A stretch of DNA of 19,715 bases from the NCBI GenBank assembly GCA_027356675.1, contig DAHVXO010000359.1, forward strand, positions 1 through 19,715. The letters are read 5' to 3'. Below, in pieces: positions 6,477 to 14,312 of the stretch. The stretch comes from Symbiobacteriaceae bacterium (GTDB taxonomy: Bacteria > Bacillota_E > Symbiobacteriia > Symbiobacteriales > Symbiobacteriaceae). The notes under the pieces are model-generated. The model searched no databases. It saw nothing but the letters and a program-made list of their open reading frames with translations, and had not been told where the DNA came from. How positions within the stretch are numbered: position 1 is the stretch's first letter; the number at the start of each line of letters is the position of its first letter. A program made the position numbers and the translations under genes.

Positions 6477-7739
6477 TTACTTCTTGCGGTTCAGCCACGA
6501 CGAGATTGTCAACCAGATGGAGTCCCAGAGGCGTTTGAAGAACCCGCCCCGAGCCACGTCGGTCGCAGCGACCAGGGGCACCCGGGCGATCTCGGCCCCG
6601 TCTGCGGCGTAGATCAACTCACCGAGCGTCGCACCCTTCGTCACCGGTGCGATGGTCGACGCCTCCTGGTGCAGGGTGCGAGTCACCTTGTTCTCCATCC
6701 CCCGTGCGACCGTGAGGACGATCGGGCGCTGGGGCTGCAGTTCCACCTGGTTGGCGGCGCCCTTCCAGACGCGCACGGGCGGGATGGTGCCGACCGCCGG
6801 CCTGACCGTGGCGAAGTTTTGGAAGCCCCACGAGAGCAGGGCGGCACCAGCGGCCTCGCGATTGCGGGCACCTTCGACATCGTTCGCACCAGGAACACCC
6901 AGAATGACCGCGATCAGCCGCATCTCGCCCCGCCTGGCGGTCAGGGCGATGTTGTAGCCCGCTTCATCGATGAAACCGGTCTTGAGGCCATCGACGCCTT
7001 CGAAGGTCCAGAGCAGGCCGTTGCGATTCTCCTGGAGGATGGGCTTGTAGGTGGCCTGGTTCTTACCACGCCGCTCATCGGGGGAGAGATTCTCCCACTT
7101 GGGATAGGCATACTCCTTGAGTGAATGCAGGTCTGTCAGGGCCTGCGGGTGCATGTCGATGTAGCGGCGGGCGAAGTCGGCGTACTCCCGGGCCGTCACC
7201 ATGTTCTTGGGGCTCAGGCCGGCCGGCTCGACGAACTTCATCGTCTTGTAGTGCAGGTCCTGGGCCTCTTTGTTCATAAGGCCGGCGAAGGCCTCCACGC
7301 TTCCCGCCATGTGTTGGGCGAGGGCGATCGCGGCGTCGTTGCCAGAGGAGACGGCCAGACCGGACATGATCTCGCCCACGGTCACGTTCTGCCCGGGGGC
7401 CAGGAACATGACGGAGGAACCCGGCATTTTGGCAGCCCAGGCATCGGTGGTGATTTGGACCTTGTCGGTGGTCTTCATGGTCCCATCCTCCAGGCGCTTG
7501 TATGCCAGATGGAGGGTCATGAGCTTGGTGAGCGAGGCCGGCGGCAGCGGCAGATCGGCATCCTTTTCGAACAGGACCTGACCGGTGGCGTAATCCATCA
7601 AGATCGCAGACTTCGCATTCACCTGCAGAGGCGGCGGAGCGGCTTGCGCCAGGGAGGCGACGAGGCCCGCCAGCATCGAGAAAATCAAGACGGCAATCGC
7701 GATAGTGGCAAAGGTGCGCAGTCTTTTACGGTGTAGCAT
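6477..7739 (-). CDS. dacF: D-alanyl-D-alanine carboxypeptidase (penicillin-binding protein, DacF/DacA type)
   Basis: Removes the terminal D-Ala from peptidoglycan stem peptides outside the membrane (peptidase family S11). The 420-residue protein begins with a signal peptide (about 1-34, AIAVLIFSMLAGLVASLAQA). The three active-site boxes are SLTK (the nucleophile Ser, about residue 69), SGN (about 132) and KTG (about 235). A C-terminal PBP5-type domain follows, ending in a possible membrane-associating helix (FKRLWDSIWLTISSWLNRKK). ATG 7739 has GAGGAGG seven bases upstream. It is the last gene of the minus-strand selA-to-dacF group, 57 bases after the reductase-like gene. The name dacF rather than dacA is a guess based on the sporulating host; the enzyme class is certain. 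Confidence 0.93.
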   Translation of the reverse strand: MLHRKRLRTFATIAIAVLIFSMLAGLVASLAQAAPPPLQVNAKSAILMDYATGQVLFEKDADLPLPPASLTKLMTLHLAYKRLEDGTMKTTDKVQITTDAWAAKMPGSSVMFLAPGQNVTVGEIMSGLAVSSGNDAAIALAQHMAGSVEAFAGLMNKEAQDLHYKTMKFVEPAGLSPKNMVTAREYADFARRYIDMHPQALTDLHSLKEYAYPKWENLSPDERRGKNQATYKPILQENRNGLLWTFEGVDGLKTGFIDEAGYNIALTARRGEMRLIAVILGVPGANDVEGARNREAAGAALLSWGFQNFATVRPAVGTIPPVRVWKGAANQVELQPQRPIVLTVARGMENKVTRTLHQEASTIAPVTKGATLGELIYAADGAEIARVPLVAATDVARGGFFKRLWDSIWLTISSWLNRKK

Positions 7740-7763
7740 GAATGATCCTCCTCATACCCTACG

Positions 7764-7787
7764 GGCGGCCCGAATCGGGGGGCCGCC
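7764..7787 (-). other. GC-rich hairpin before the dacF-like gene
   Basis: GGCGGCCC (7764-7771) pairs with GGGCCGCC (7780-7787) around an 8-base loop, between the reductase-like stop and the dacF-like start. No T-run follows on the minus strand, so it may be an attenuating or RNA-processing structure rather than a terminator. Confidence 0.4.
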
Positions 7788-7796
7788 GAGTCCATC

Positions 7797-8456
7797 TCAG
7801 GGAACCTCGGCGTCCGACAGGCGGGGCGCCGGGCCTGCACTAAGCGAGCGGAACAACCCGGGCCCCAGGGCGCCGATGACCTGGCGTGCGAGGCCCATTT
7901 CGAGCCCAAGCTCCGCCAGGCGACGTCGCAGCGACTCATCGGTGGCGGTCAGAACCTCGGTCATGGCGTCAGAAACGGCACTGACCAGGTCCTCATCGCC
8001 GGCAATCACCGTCCCGAGGCCAGCCAGGAGCCACCGGAGCCGTTCTTCGTCGGCGGGCTCCAACTGGTCGAGCACCACCAGGCCGGGAGCCCCTAGCGTA
8101 AGCTCGCGCACGTCCCCCAACAGCTTGGCTGAGCCGATGCGGAGCCGGGGAAAGACGGCCGCCAAGGCGGTCGTCGGCAGGTCTGTGGCCATATTCACCA
8201 ACAGGGCGTCGGAGTCAAGGTGCGGCGCCAGGTCCTGAATCACTCGTGAGGCGGCCGTGCCCGGGACCGCCAGAAAGACGACAGTGCAACCCCGGACTGC
8301 GCTGAACTGATCCGATGCGATGCCACCCACCTCATCGGCCAGGGCAGCCGCTCGAGGGCGATGCCGGCTGATGATCACCTTGCGGCACCCCGCCGGCATG
8401 CGGGCGGCCAATAGGCCGGCCAGGTGTCCCGCGCCGATCAGTGCATGCTTTATCAC
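7797..8456 (-). CDS. short NADP-binding protein of the pyrroline-5-carboxylate reductase / ComER-like family
   Basis: A 219-residue protein with an N-terminal Rossmann fold (IGAGHLAGLLAARM, about residues 6-19) followed by ISRHRP, which resembles the NADP phosphate-binding stretch of the ProC/ComER/F420-dependent NADP reductase group. A FLAVPG motif occurs at about 70. It is shorter than proline biosynthetic ProC (about 270) and lacks a clear ProC signature at the C terminus, so a proline role is not supported. GTG 8456 is chosen because ACGGAGGGA lies eight bases upstream; the frame stays open upstream to 8600, but those residues are not family-like. It follows bshC by 144 bases on the same strand. 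The substrate is unknown. Confidence 0.75.
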   Translation of the reverse strand: MIKHALIGAGHLAGLLAARMPAGCRKVIISRHRPRAAALADEVGGIASDQFSAVRGCTVVFLAVPGTAASRVIQDLAPHLDSDALLVNMATDLPTTALAAVFPRLRIGSAKLLGDVRELTLGAPGLVVLDQLEPADEERLRWLLAGLGTVIAGDEDLVSAVSDAMTEVLTATDESLRRRLAELGLEMGLARQVIGALGPGLFRSLSAGPAPRLSDAEVP

Positions 8457-8600
8457 AAATTTTCCCTCCGTCACGGTGCGTAGGGTCGCTGCGCATTGGG
8501 TACGCCACTGGGCAGTGTACCCAACCATTACCGGCAGCAATCGCAGGCGACGCACTCGGACGGCGGAAAGCCGTGAATTGAGCAGGCTGTCAACCCTCAA

Positions 8601-10280
8601 TCAGGAGCCCAGGTAAATCACCCGATGCGCCCAGGGTTCGGCGAGGTCCGTCTCGGCAATGAGCCGCAGCACCAGGTCCGGGCCGTACTTCGCCAGGTAA
8701 GGCAGCAGCGAGACTCTCCGCTCCTGCAACCCGTCCGGTGCCAGTTGCGCCTTGAGGCGATCGAACTGACGCAAGGCCACCTCCAGGTTCTTGCGGTGCT
8801 GCTGCCTGGCCTTCTCTTCCAGCTTGCTGACCTGGACCGCGATCTGCTTGCGGTTCTCATCGGTCACGAAGCGCAGGTTGGGGTCCAGTTGCATCAGCAC
8901 ATGGACCAGATGGTCGTAGCGGGACCCGAAGTCGGTCCGGAACTGTTCGAAGAGATCGGTGATGCCCAGGCGGTCCTCCCGCTCCACGAACTCGCGCCGC
9001 TTCTCGGCGAGCCCGCCGACCACGTCGGCGACGGTCAGCTCCTGCTTCTCCAGGATGCGGGCCAGGGGCGGCTCCACCAGGGTGAAGGACTCCCGGGGGT
9101 AGATGATGGGCATCTGCTCATCCATGACGGCAAAGACGTCGCGGTAGAGGCCAAAGTAGCTGATCTCGCCGGGGCCGCAGACGCAGGCCAGGTCGGGCAG
9201 CAGGAAGCCCTGAATCACCGGCCGGAGCACCACGTTGGTGCTAAAGAGCTCGGGGTGGGTGGCGGCCCGGTCGAGCAGTTCGGCCGTGCTCCAGCGCATC
9301 TGCTCCCGGTCGCGGATCCAGAACTCGCCGCCACCACCACCGCCGAAGACGGGCAGGCGGGCATTGGCCACGTAAGTAAAGAGGTTGGTGTTGCCGGGCT
9401 GCCGCTCCACCGTGGGGGTGAAGCCCAGCGCACCCCACCGCGCGTGGCCCCTGGCCAGGGCGGTATCGATCTGGCCGTGACGCTTGATCACCTCGGCGAA
9501 GAACGGGGCCTCCAGGCGGCGCAAGGCCGGGTTGACAGGGTCGATCAGCACGAGTCCGGTGCCGTCAAATATCCCGGTCATCAGCCGGGAGAACCAGTCG
9601 TCCAGGGTCGGGCGACCTTCGGTCCGGGCGGGGTCGAGAACCGCCGGGTCCGCAGCCGCCGCCCGCACCCGCTCCAGCACTCCGGCCTTGAACTCGGTCT
9701 CGGGGAGCACGGCGGCGAACTCGTCCAGGAGCTCGGTGAGGGAGGCCGGAATTGGGGCCGTCCCCACGGACCGCCGGTCCGCTTCGAAGGACTCCTTCAG
9801 GGCCAGGCGGGTGATGCCATCGCCCGCGGGGGCCAGCACCGCGGAGACCTCATGCCAATCGTGGTCCTCCCCCGCCACCCAGAACATGGGGATGACGGGC
9901 ACACCCAGCCGCTCGCTCTGCTGCCGGGCCAGATGGATGACCGTGATGGCCTTATAGATGCTGTAAGCCGGGCCGGTGAAGATACCGGGCTGCTGCCCGG
10001 TCACCACAACCAGCGTGCCGGGTTGGGCCAACCGGTCCAGGTTCGCCAGGGTCTCGGCCCCGGCGCCCAGGGCGGCGTTATACTCCCGCAGGGCTTGCGC
10101 CACGGCAGCCCGATCCCCCCGATAGCCGCCGCCGTTCAGGTAAGCGGCACGGGCCGCGAAGGATTCCTGCTTGGACCAGTCATAGGCATACGCGGCGCTC
10201 ACCTTAGCAAAGTCAAAAAGGAAGGCCTCCACGGCCGGGCTGGGACTCAGCCGCACGTCGGAGACCGTCTCAATACGCAT
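8601..10280 (-). CDS. bshC: putative bacillithiol synthase, cysteine-adding enzyme
   Basis: BshC is thought to add cysteine to glucosaminyl-malate, the last step in making bacillithiol, the low-molecular-weight thiol of many Bacillota. The 559-residue length is close to the usual 540. Features visible: VVVTGQQPGIFTGP at about 93-106, FWVAGEDHDWHEV at about 153 with its HDWHE cluster, FGGGGGGEFW at about 311, CVCGPGEISYFGLYRDVF at about 366, and a C-terminal coiled coil (about 460-520). The ATG overlaps the selD stop (TGATG, minus strand), so translation is probably coupled to selD. A TTG one codon earlier is possible. No bshA or bshB is in the window. Confidence 0.93.
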   Translation of the reverse strand: MRIETVSDVRLSPSPAVEAFLFDFAKVSAAYAYDWSKQESFAARAAYLNGGGYRGDRAAVAQALREYNAALGAGAETLANLDRLAQPGTLVVVTGQQPGIFTGPAYSIYKAITVIHLARQQSERLGVPVIPMFWVAGEDHDWHEVSAVLAPAGDGITRLALKESFEADRRSVGTAPIPASLTELLDEFAAVLPETEFKAGVLERVRAAAADPAVLDPARTEGRPTLDDWFSRLMTGIFDGTGLVLIDPVNPALRRLEAPFFAEVIKRHGQIDTALARGHARWGALGFTPTVERQPGNTNLFTYVANARLPVFGGGGGGEFWIRDREQMRWSTAELLDRAATHPELFSTNVVLRPVIQGFLLPDLACVCGPGEISYFGLYRDVFAVMDEQMPIIYPRESFTLVEPPLARILEKQELTVADVVGGLAEKRREFVEREDRLGITDLFEQFRTDFGSRYDHLVHVLMQLDPNLRFVTDENRKQIAVQVSKLEEKARQQHRKNLEVALRQFDRLKAQLAPDGLQERRVSLLPYLAKYGPDLVLRLIAETDLAEPWAHRVIYLGS

Positions 10281-11338
10281 CAAGGCATCACCATGATCTT
10301 TCCGGAGTGTTCAGCGACGACATCGCCGATGATGGCGTGGGCCAGGGTACCGCGCCGCTGCAGGGCGGGGACCAGGGCATCCGCCTTGTCAGCGGCGACA
10401 CAGATGAGCAGGCCGCCGGACGTGACCGCATCGCAGAGGATCGCCTGTTGGAGGGGATCGATGCTGGGGTCAAAGGCGACGTATTCATGAGACGTGAGGA
10501 ACCGGAAGTTGTTCTTGGAGCCGCCGGGCAAGGCGCCCTGTTGGGCGTACCCATAGGTGCTGGGGATGACCGGAACGGCTGCAGAGGAGATCCGCATGCC
10601 GACCTTTGACTCCCGGGCCACCTCCGAGGCGTGACCGAGCAGCCCAAAGCCGGTGACGTCAGTCAAGCCCCGGACATCGAACGGCTCGAGCACGTCGACG
10701 ATGTTGTTAAGGGTCGCCATGACACGGATCGCTTCGTCGGCGTCCGCCTGGCTGGCCAGCCCCCGCTTGATCGCTGTGGAGATGACCCCGATGCCGATGG
10801 GCTTGGTGAGAATGATCTTGTCCCCCGGCCGCGCCCCGGACTTGGCGCCAATGCGGCCCGGATGGACGAGCCCGGTCACGGCCAGACCGTACTTGGGCTC
10901 CGGGTCATCGATCGAATGGCCGCCCAGGATGACCGCACCGGCCTCGCGCACCTTGTCGGCCCCGCCCCGCAGGATCTCGGCGAGGATCCGCTTGTCCAAC
11001 TTGGAGACGGGGAAGCCCACCAGGTTGAGCGCCGTGATCGGCCGTCCGCCCATGGCGTAGACGTCCGAGAGGGCGTTGGCAGCGGCGATGGCCCCAAACC
11101 AGTAGGGCTCATCGACAATGGGGGTGAAGAAGTCGACGGTCTGGACGATGGCAACATCGGGCGCGACCTGATAGACCCCGGCGTCATCGGGGCTGCCCAT
11201 CCCCACCAACACGTTGGGGTTGGGGAGCGCGGACGGGAGGAACTTCAACACCTCGGATAGGTCCTCCGGACCTATCTTGCAGCCTCAGCCGGACTTGGAG
11301 GAGTACTGCGTCAGACGGATGGTCTCGGCCTCGCTCAA
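10280..11338 (-). CDS. selD: selenophosphate synthetase, selenocysteine-containing
   Basis: Makes selenophosphate from selenide and ATP, the selenium donor for Sec-tRNA and other selenium uses. Reading through an in-frame TGA (11285-11287) gives 352 residues starting MSEAETIRLTQYSSKSG-U-GCKIGPEDL. The family active-site motif at this place is [C/U]GCK with a following Lys, so the TGA encodes selenocysteine at residue 18, not a stop. Start TTG 11338 has GGGAGGTGA six bases upstream, 21 bases after the selA stop. Later motifs are GMGSPDDAGVYQ, TVDFFTPIVD, NALSDVYAMGG, GGHSIDDPEPKYG and DVTGFGLLGH. A SECIS-like hairpin follows the UGA. An annotation starting at 11251 would lose the active-site Sec and Lys. 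Selenium supply could autoregulate this gene. Confidence 0.95.
11256..11287 (-). promoter_or_regulatory. UGA codon and SECIS-like hairpin in selD
   Basis: On the minus strand the UGA (11287-11285) is followed after 8 bases by a perfect 9-bp stem, GAUAGGUCC / GGACCUAUC, with the 3-base loop GGA (11276-11256). The loop begins 17 bases after the UGA and starts with G, which fits general descriptions of bacterial SECIS elements recognised by SelB. The stem lies in coding sequence, so it is constrained by both protein and RNA. Confidence 0.8.
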
Positions 11339-11359
11339 GTTCTCTCACCTCCCGGATCT

Positions 11360-12775
11360 TTAGACGATGGCGCTGACGAGGGCGGATACGACCATGTCAA
11401 GCTCTTCGGGCCAAAGTGTGCGCGGATCGAGCAGAATCTGCCCCGCCCCGATCCGGACCATGACGGCCGGGTCGTTTTCCCGCAGTCGCCGCTCCACCTC
11501 GTGAGGAGAAGGCACGCTGACAGCAACTAATCTGGTAGGCAGGTCGACACCGGGCAGGGAGCCGCCGCCGCTCTGGGAGAGGCCGTCGATGGTCGAGACC
11601 TGGGCGGAAGTGGCGGCGTCCAGTGCGGCGCTCAGCCGCCCGGCCAGATCCGCGGCAACAGGTGCGATGTCGCCCACGGTCAGCGCCAGCATCCGCAGCG
11701 TCGGGATTCGCTGCAACGCAAGCTCCGGCTCCAGGTAGAGCTTGAGCGTCGCCTCGATGCCCGCCAGGGTTAGCTTGTCCACCCGGAGGGCCCGGGTGAG
11801 CGGGTGCTGCTTGCACGTCTCCACCAGCGATCGCTTGCCTACGATAAACCCGCCCTGGGGGGCGCCCAGCAGCTTGTCGCCGGAGAAGGTAATCAGGTCG
11901 GCGCCCATGCCGATCAGCTCGGACATGGCCGCCTCATGGCGAATGCCCAGACGCCTGAGGTCCACCATGACGCCCGAACCCCAGTCCACCAGGCATGGCA
12001 GGCCGTGTTCGTGGGCGATGGCAGCCAGGGCATCGGTCTCCACCTGGGCGGTGAAGCCCGTAATCATGAAGTTCGAAGTGTGGACCTTCAGCAGGGCGCC
12101 GGTGTTGGCGTTGATCACCCGCTGGTAGTCCGCAGGGTGGGTCTTGTTGGTGCTGCCCACTTCCACCAGGCGGGCGCCGCCCTGGGCCATGACATCCGGC
12201 ACGCGGAAAGACCCGCCGATCTCAACCAGCTCGCCGCGGGAGACCACAACCTCCCGGTCCCGGCACAGGGCGGAGAGCATCAGCAATACGGCAGCGGCGT
12301 TGTTGTTGACCACCAGGGCCGCCTCGGCGCCGGTCAGGCGGCAGAGCAGCTCCTCGACATGGGCGTAGCGGGAGCCCCGCTCGCCGGTGGCAAGGTCTAG
12401 CTCGAGGTTGTTGTACCGGGTAGCGATGGAGCCGATCGCGGCCAGCGCCTCTTCGGCCAAGGGCGAGCGGCCCATATTTGTATGGAGCACCACGCCGGTT
12501 GCGTTGATTACCCGTCGCAGGCGGGGCTGCAGGCGGCGGCGCAAATGTGCGGCCGTGGCCTCGGCCAGTGCGTCAGCCGAAAAATCCAGTCCGTGCACCT
12601 CTGACGGTGACCCGGCTTTCAGCACCCGCTCCCGAAGTGCGGCCAGGGTCTCCCCCACCGCCTCCACCACCAGTTCACGAGCGTGCTCGTTCAACAAGCG
12701 CTCCGCCCGATCCGTGGCCAAAATCCCATTCACAGGCGGCAGATTGCGCAGATGCTGCTGCTGCCAGTTTGTCAC
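11360..12775 (-). CDS. selA: L-seryl-tRNA(Sec) selenium transferase
   Basis: PLP enzyme that converts Ser-tRNA(Sec) to selenocysteinyl-tRNA(Sec) using selenophosphate. Recognised by RRVINATGVVLHTNMGRSPL, TNKTHPADYQ, CLVDWGSGVMVDL and the PLP lysine motif FSGDKLLGAPQGG. The frame extends to ATG 12799 (479 residues), but GTG 12775 is preferred (471 residues): GGGGG lies nine bases upstream, the residues from MTNWQQQHLRNLPPV align with the usual SelA N terminus, and the perfect -10 box at 12814-12819 would leave almost no leader for the ATG. First gene of the minus-strand group selA-selD-bshC. selB is not in the window. Confidence 0.96.
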   Translation of the reverse strand: MTNWQQQHLRNLPPVNGILATDRAERLLNEHARELVVEAVGETLAALRERVLKAGSPSEVHGLDFSADALAEATAAHLRRRLQPRLRRVINATGVVLHTNMGRSPLAEEALAAIGSIATRYNNLELDLATGERGSRYAHVEELLCRLTGAEAALVVNNNAAAVLLMLSALCRDREVVVSRGELVEIGGSFRVPDVMAQGGARLVEVGSTNKTHPADYQRVINANTGALLKVHTSNFMITGFTAQVETDALAAIAHEHGLPCLVDWGSGVMVDLRRLGIRHEAAMSELIGMGADLITFSGDKLLGAPQGGFIVGKRSLVETCKQHPLTRALRVDKLTLAGIEATLKLYLEPELALQRIPTLRMLALTVGDIAPVAADLAGRLSAALDAATSAQVSTIDGLSQSGGGSLPGVDLPTRLVAVSVPSPHEVERRLRENDPAVMVRIGAGQILLDPRTLWPEELDMVVSALVSAIV

Positions 12776-12813
12776 ATGGCTTGCCCCCGATTCCGGCATG
12801 TTGGGTCACCTGC

Positions 12814-12819
12814 ATTATA
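12814..12819 (-). promoter_or_regulatory. -10 box of the selA promoter
   Basis: A perfect TATAAT on the minus strand, 38 bases upstream of the preferred GTG 12775. The -35 region is poor (about TTTCCT), so it may need an activator or be weak. Transcription would begin near 12807. The divergent amidohydrolase gene starts at about 12938. Confidence 0.5.
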
Positions 12820-12879
12820 CTATTTCGACCGCGACTAGGAAAAGGTTTATAGCCGGGGCTCTAACGCGCCTTTCAACCC

Positions 12880-12893
12880 GACAGGAGCCTGTC
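12880..12893. repeat. GACAGG-AG-CCTGTC inverted repeat between selA and the amidohydrolase
   Basis: A 6-bp perfect dyad with a 2-base centre, placed between the two divergent genes. It lies upstream of AT-rich TATATATCAT (about 12917-12926), which might be the -10 region of the rightward gene. It could be an operator; no regulator is known from the window. Confidence 0.4.
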
Positions 12894-12937
12894 CGACATC
12901 AGGCGAAATATCATGGTATATATCATCCCGGAGAGGA

Positions 12938-14131
12938 ATGAATGGCATGCTGCTGGTCAGAAACGCCCGCCTCTACACCGTCGCCAGCGGTGTGATCGAA
13001 CGGGGTTCCATCCTGATTGAAAACGGACTGATCGCCGCCGTTGGACCTGCGGTCACCGCGCCCGCCGGCGTCCGGGTCCTCGATGCCACCGGCCTGACCG
13101 TAACGCCCGGACTCATAGACGCGCACAGCCACCTGGGCGTCACCGAGCAAGGCATCGGGGCGGAGGGCAGTGACGGCAACGAGATGACCGAGCCCGCCAC
13201 CCCGCAGATGCGGGCCATCGACGGCATCAACCCCCACGAGGAGGGCTTCCGTGAGGCCATCCAGGCCGGCATCACCGCCGCCTGGGTCACACCCGGCAGC
13301 GCCAACGTCATCGGCGGGATGGCAGCGACCGTCCGGACCCACGGCCATACCGTGGACGAAATGCTGCTCTTGGAATACAGCGGCCTCAAGGCTGCTCTGG
13401 GTGAGAACCCCAAGCGGGTCCACAGCCAAAAGGGCAAGCTGATGACCCGCATGGGCAATGCCGCCGCCTTCCGGGAGTGGTTCTATAAGGCCAAAACCTA
13501 CATGCGCAAGCAGGACGCTGGCCGGCTCAAGGGCGAGGAGACGGAGTTCGACTTGAAGCTGGAGCCGCTGGTTAGCGTGCTGCGAGGCCAAGTGCCCGTT
13601 CGGATTCACGCCCACCGGCACGACGATATCATGACGGCCATCCGGCTCTGCAATGAATTTGCGGTCCGGTTCACCATCGAGCACTGTACCGAAGGACATA
13701 AGCTGGTGGCTGAACTCAGGGCCCAACCCAATCTGGTCGGGGTGACCGTCGGCCCCACCATGAGCGCACGCTCCAAGGTCGAGTTGGTGGACAAGACGTG
13801 GGCCACGGCAGGCGTCCTGGCGGCGGCGGGCATTCGAGTGGCGCTGACCACGGATCATCCCGTGGTGCCCGTGCAGTACCTGCCGGTGGCCGCGGGATAT
13901 GCCATGAAGAACGGCATGGACCCGGACCAGGCGCTGCGGGCTGTTACCCTCTCGGCCGCAGAGCTTTGCGGAGTGGGCGATCGGATCGGCTCGATCGAGC
14001 CAGGTAAGGACGCGGACCTCGCCATCTTCACGGGCGACCCCTTTGTGATCGAGACCGAGACGGCGGCCACCATCGTCCGTGGGCAGGTCGTCTACCGCAA
14101 CTCCCGGGTCGCGCTCGGTGGCGACCACTAG
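12938..14131 (+). CDS. amidohydrolase of the imidazolonepropionase-like group
   Basis: A metal-dependent hydrolase (amidohydrolase superfamily) of 397 residues. An N-terminal composite beta domain (LLVRNARLYTV) leads into the barrel, whose first metal motif is TPGLIDAHSHLG (HxH near residue 66). Further putative ligands are HAHRHDD, IEHCTEG and the Asp in LTTDHPVVP. The C-terminal DPDQALRAVT ... IEPGKDADLAIF ... VVYRN is the usual superfamily closing segment. The substrate cannot be read from sequence; predicted-cytoplasmic relatives are often annotated as imidazolonepropionase or related. No hut genes are nearby, so histidine breakdown is unlikely. Two starts are possible: ATG 12938, close to GGAG, or ATG 12947 (MLLVRN), with GAGG ten bases upstream. 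It is divergent from selA. Confidence 0.88.
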   Translation: MNGMLLVRNARLYTVASGVIERGSILIENGLIAAVGPAVTAPAGVRVLDATGLTVTPGLIDAHSHLGVTEQGIGAEGSDGNEMTEPATPQMRAIDGINPHEEGFREAIQAGITAAWVTPGSANVIGGMAATVRTHGHTVDEMLLLEYSGLKAALGENPKRVHSQKGKLMTRMGNAAAFREWFYKAKTYMRKQDAGRLKGEETEFDLKLEPLVSVLRGQVPVRIHAHRHDDIMTAIRLCNEFAVRFTIEHCTEGHKLVAELRAQPNLVGVTVGPTMSARSKVELVDKTWATAGVLAAAGIRVALTTDHPVVPVQYLPVAAGYAMKNGMDPDQALRAVTLSAAELCGVGDRIGSIEPGKDADLAIFTGDPFVIETETAATIVRGQVVYRNSRVALGGDH

Positions 14132-14312
14132 AATCGGTCATCCGTCTGGCCGTCGGACCGGATGAGAAAGCCCTTGCCCTGGGCGAAGATATGGTTCGGT
14201 CATCGGCAGTCAGGAGGCCCATCACGTTCCGGTCTTTCTCAGTTGACCATCCAAGCATGAGCGTCAGAGCGGGGGCGTATCATAGAGCATCGTTTCCACT
14301 GGGAGGGACGAA

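Noticed and set aside
8625..10490. A 621-codon open frame on the plus strand
   Set aside because: It is antisense to bshC and selD, which are recognised family members; the product is a low-complexity His/Gly/Val/Leu shadow typical of high-GC DNA.
11285..11287. TGA interpreted as a nonsense mutation making selD a pseudogene
   Set aside because: The codon is at the known Cys/Sec active-site position, with a SECIS-like hairpin, and selC and selA are in the same window.
12923..14128. A 401-codon minus-strand frame
   Set aside because: Antisense shadow of the amidohydrolase; no family motifs, and no ribosome site was identified.
14136..14163. Terminator after the amidohydrolase
   Set aside because: TCATCCG/CGGATGA can pair, but no T-run follows.
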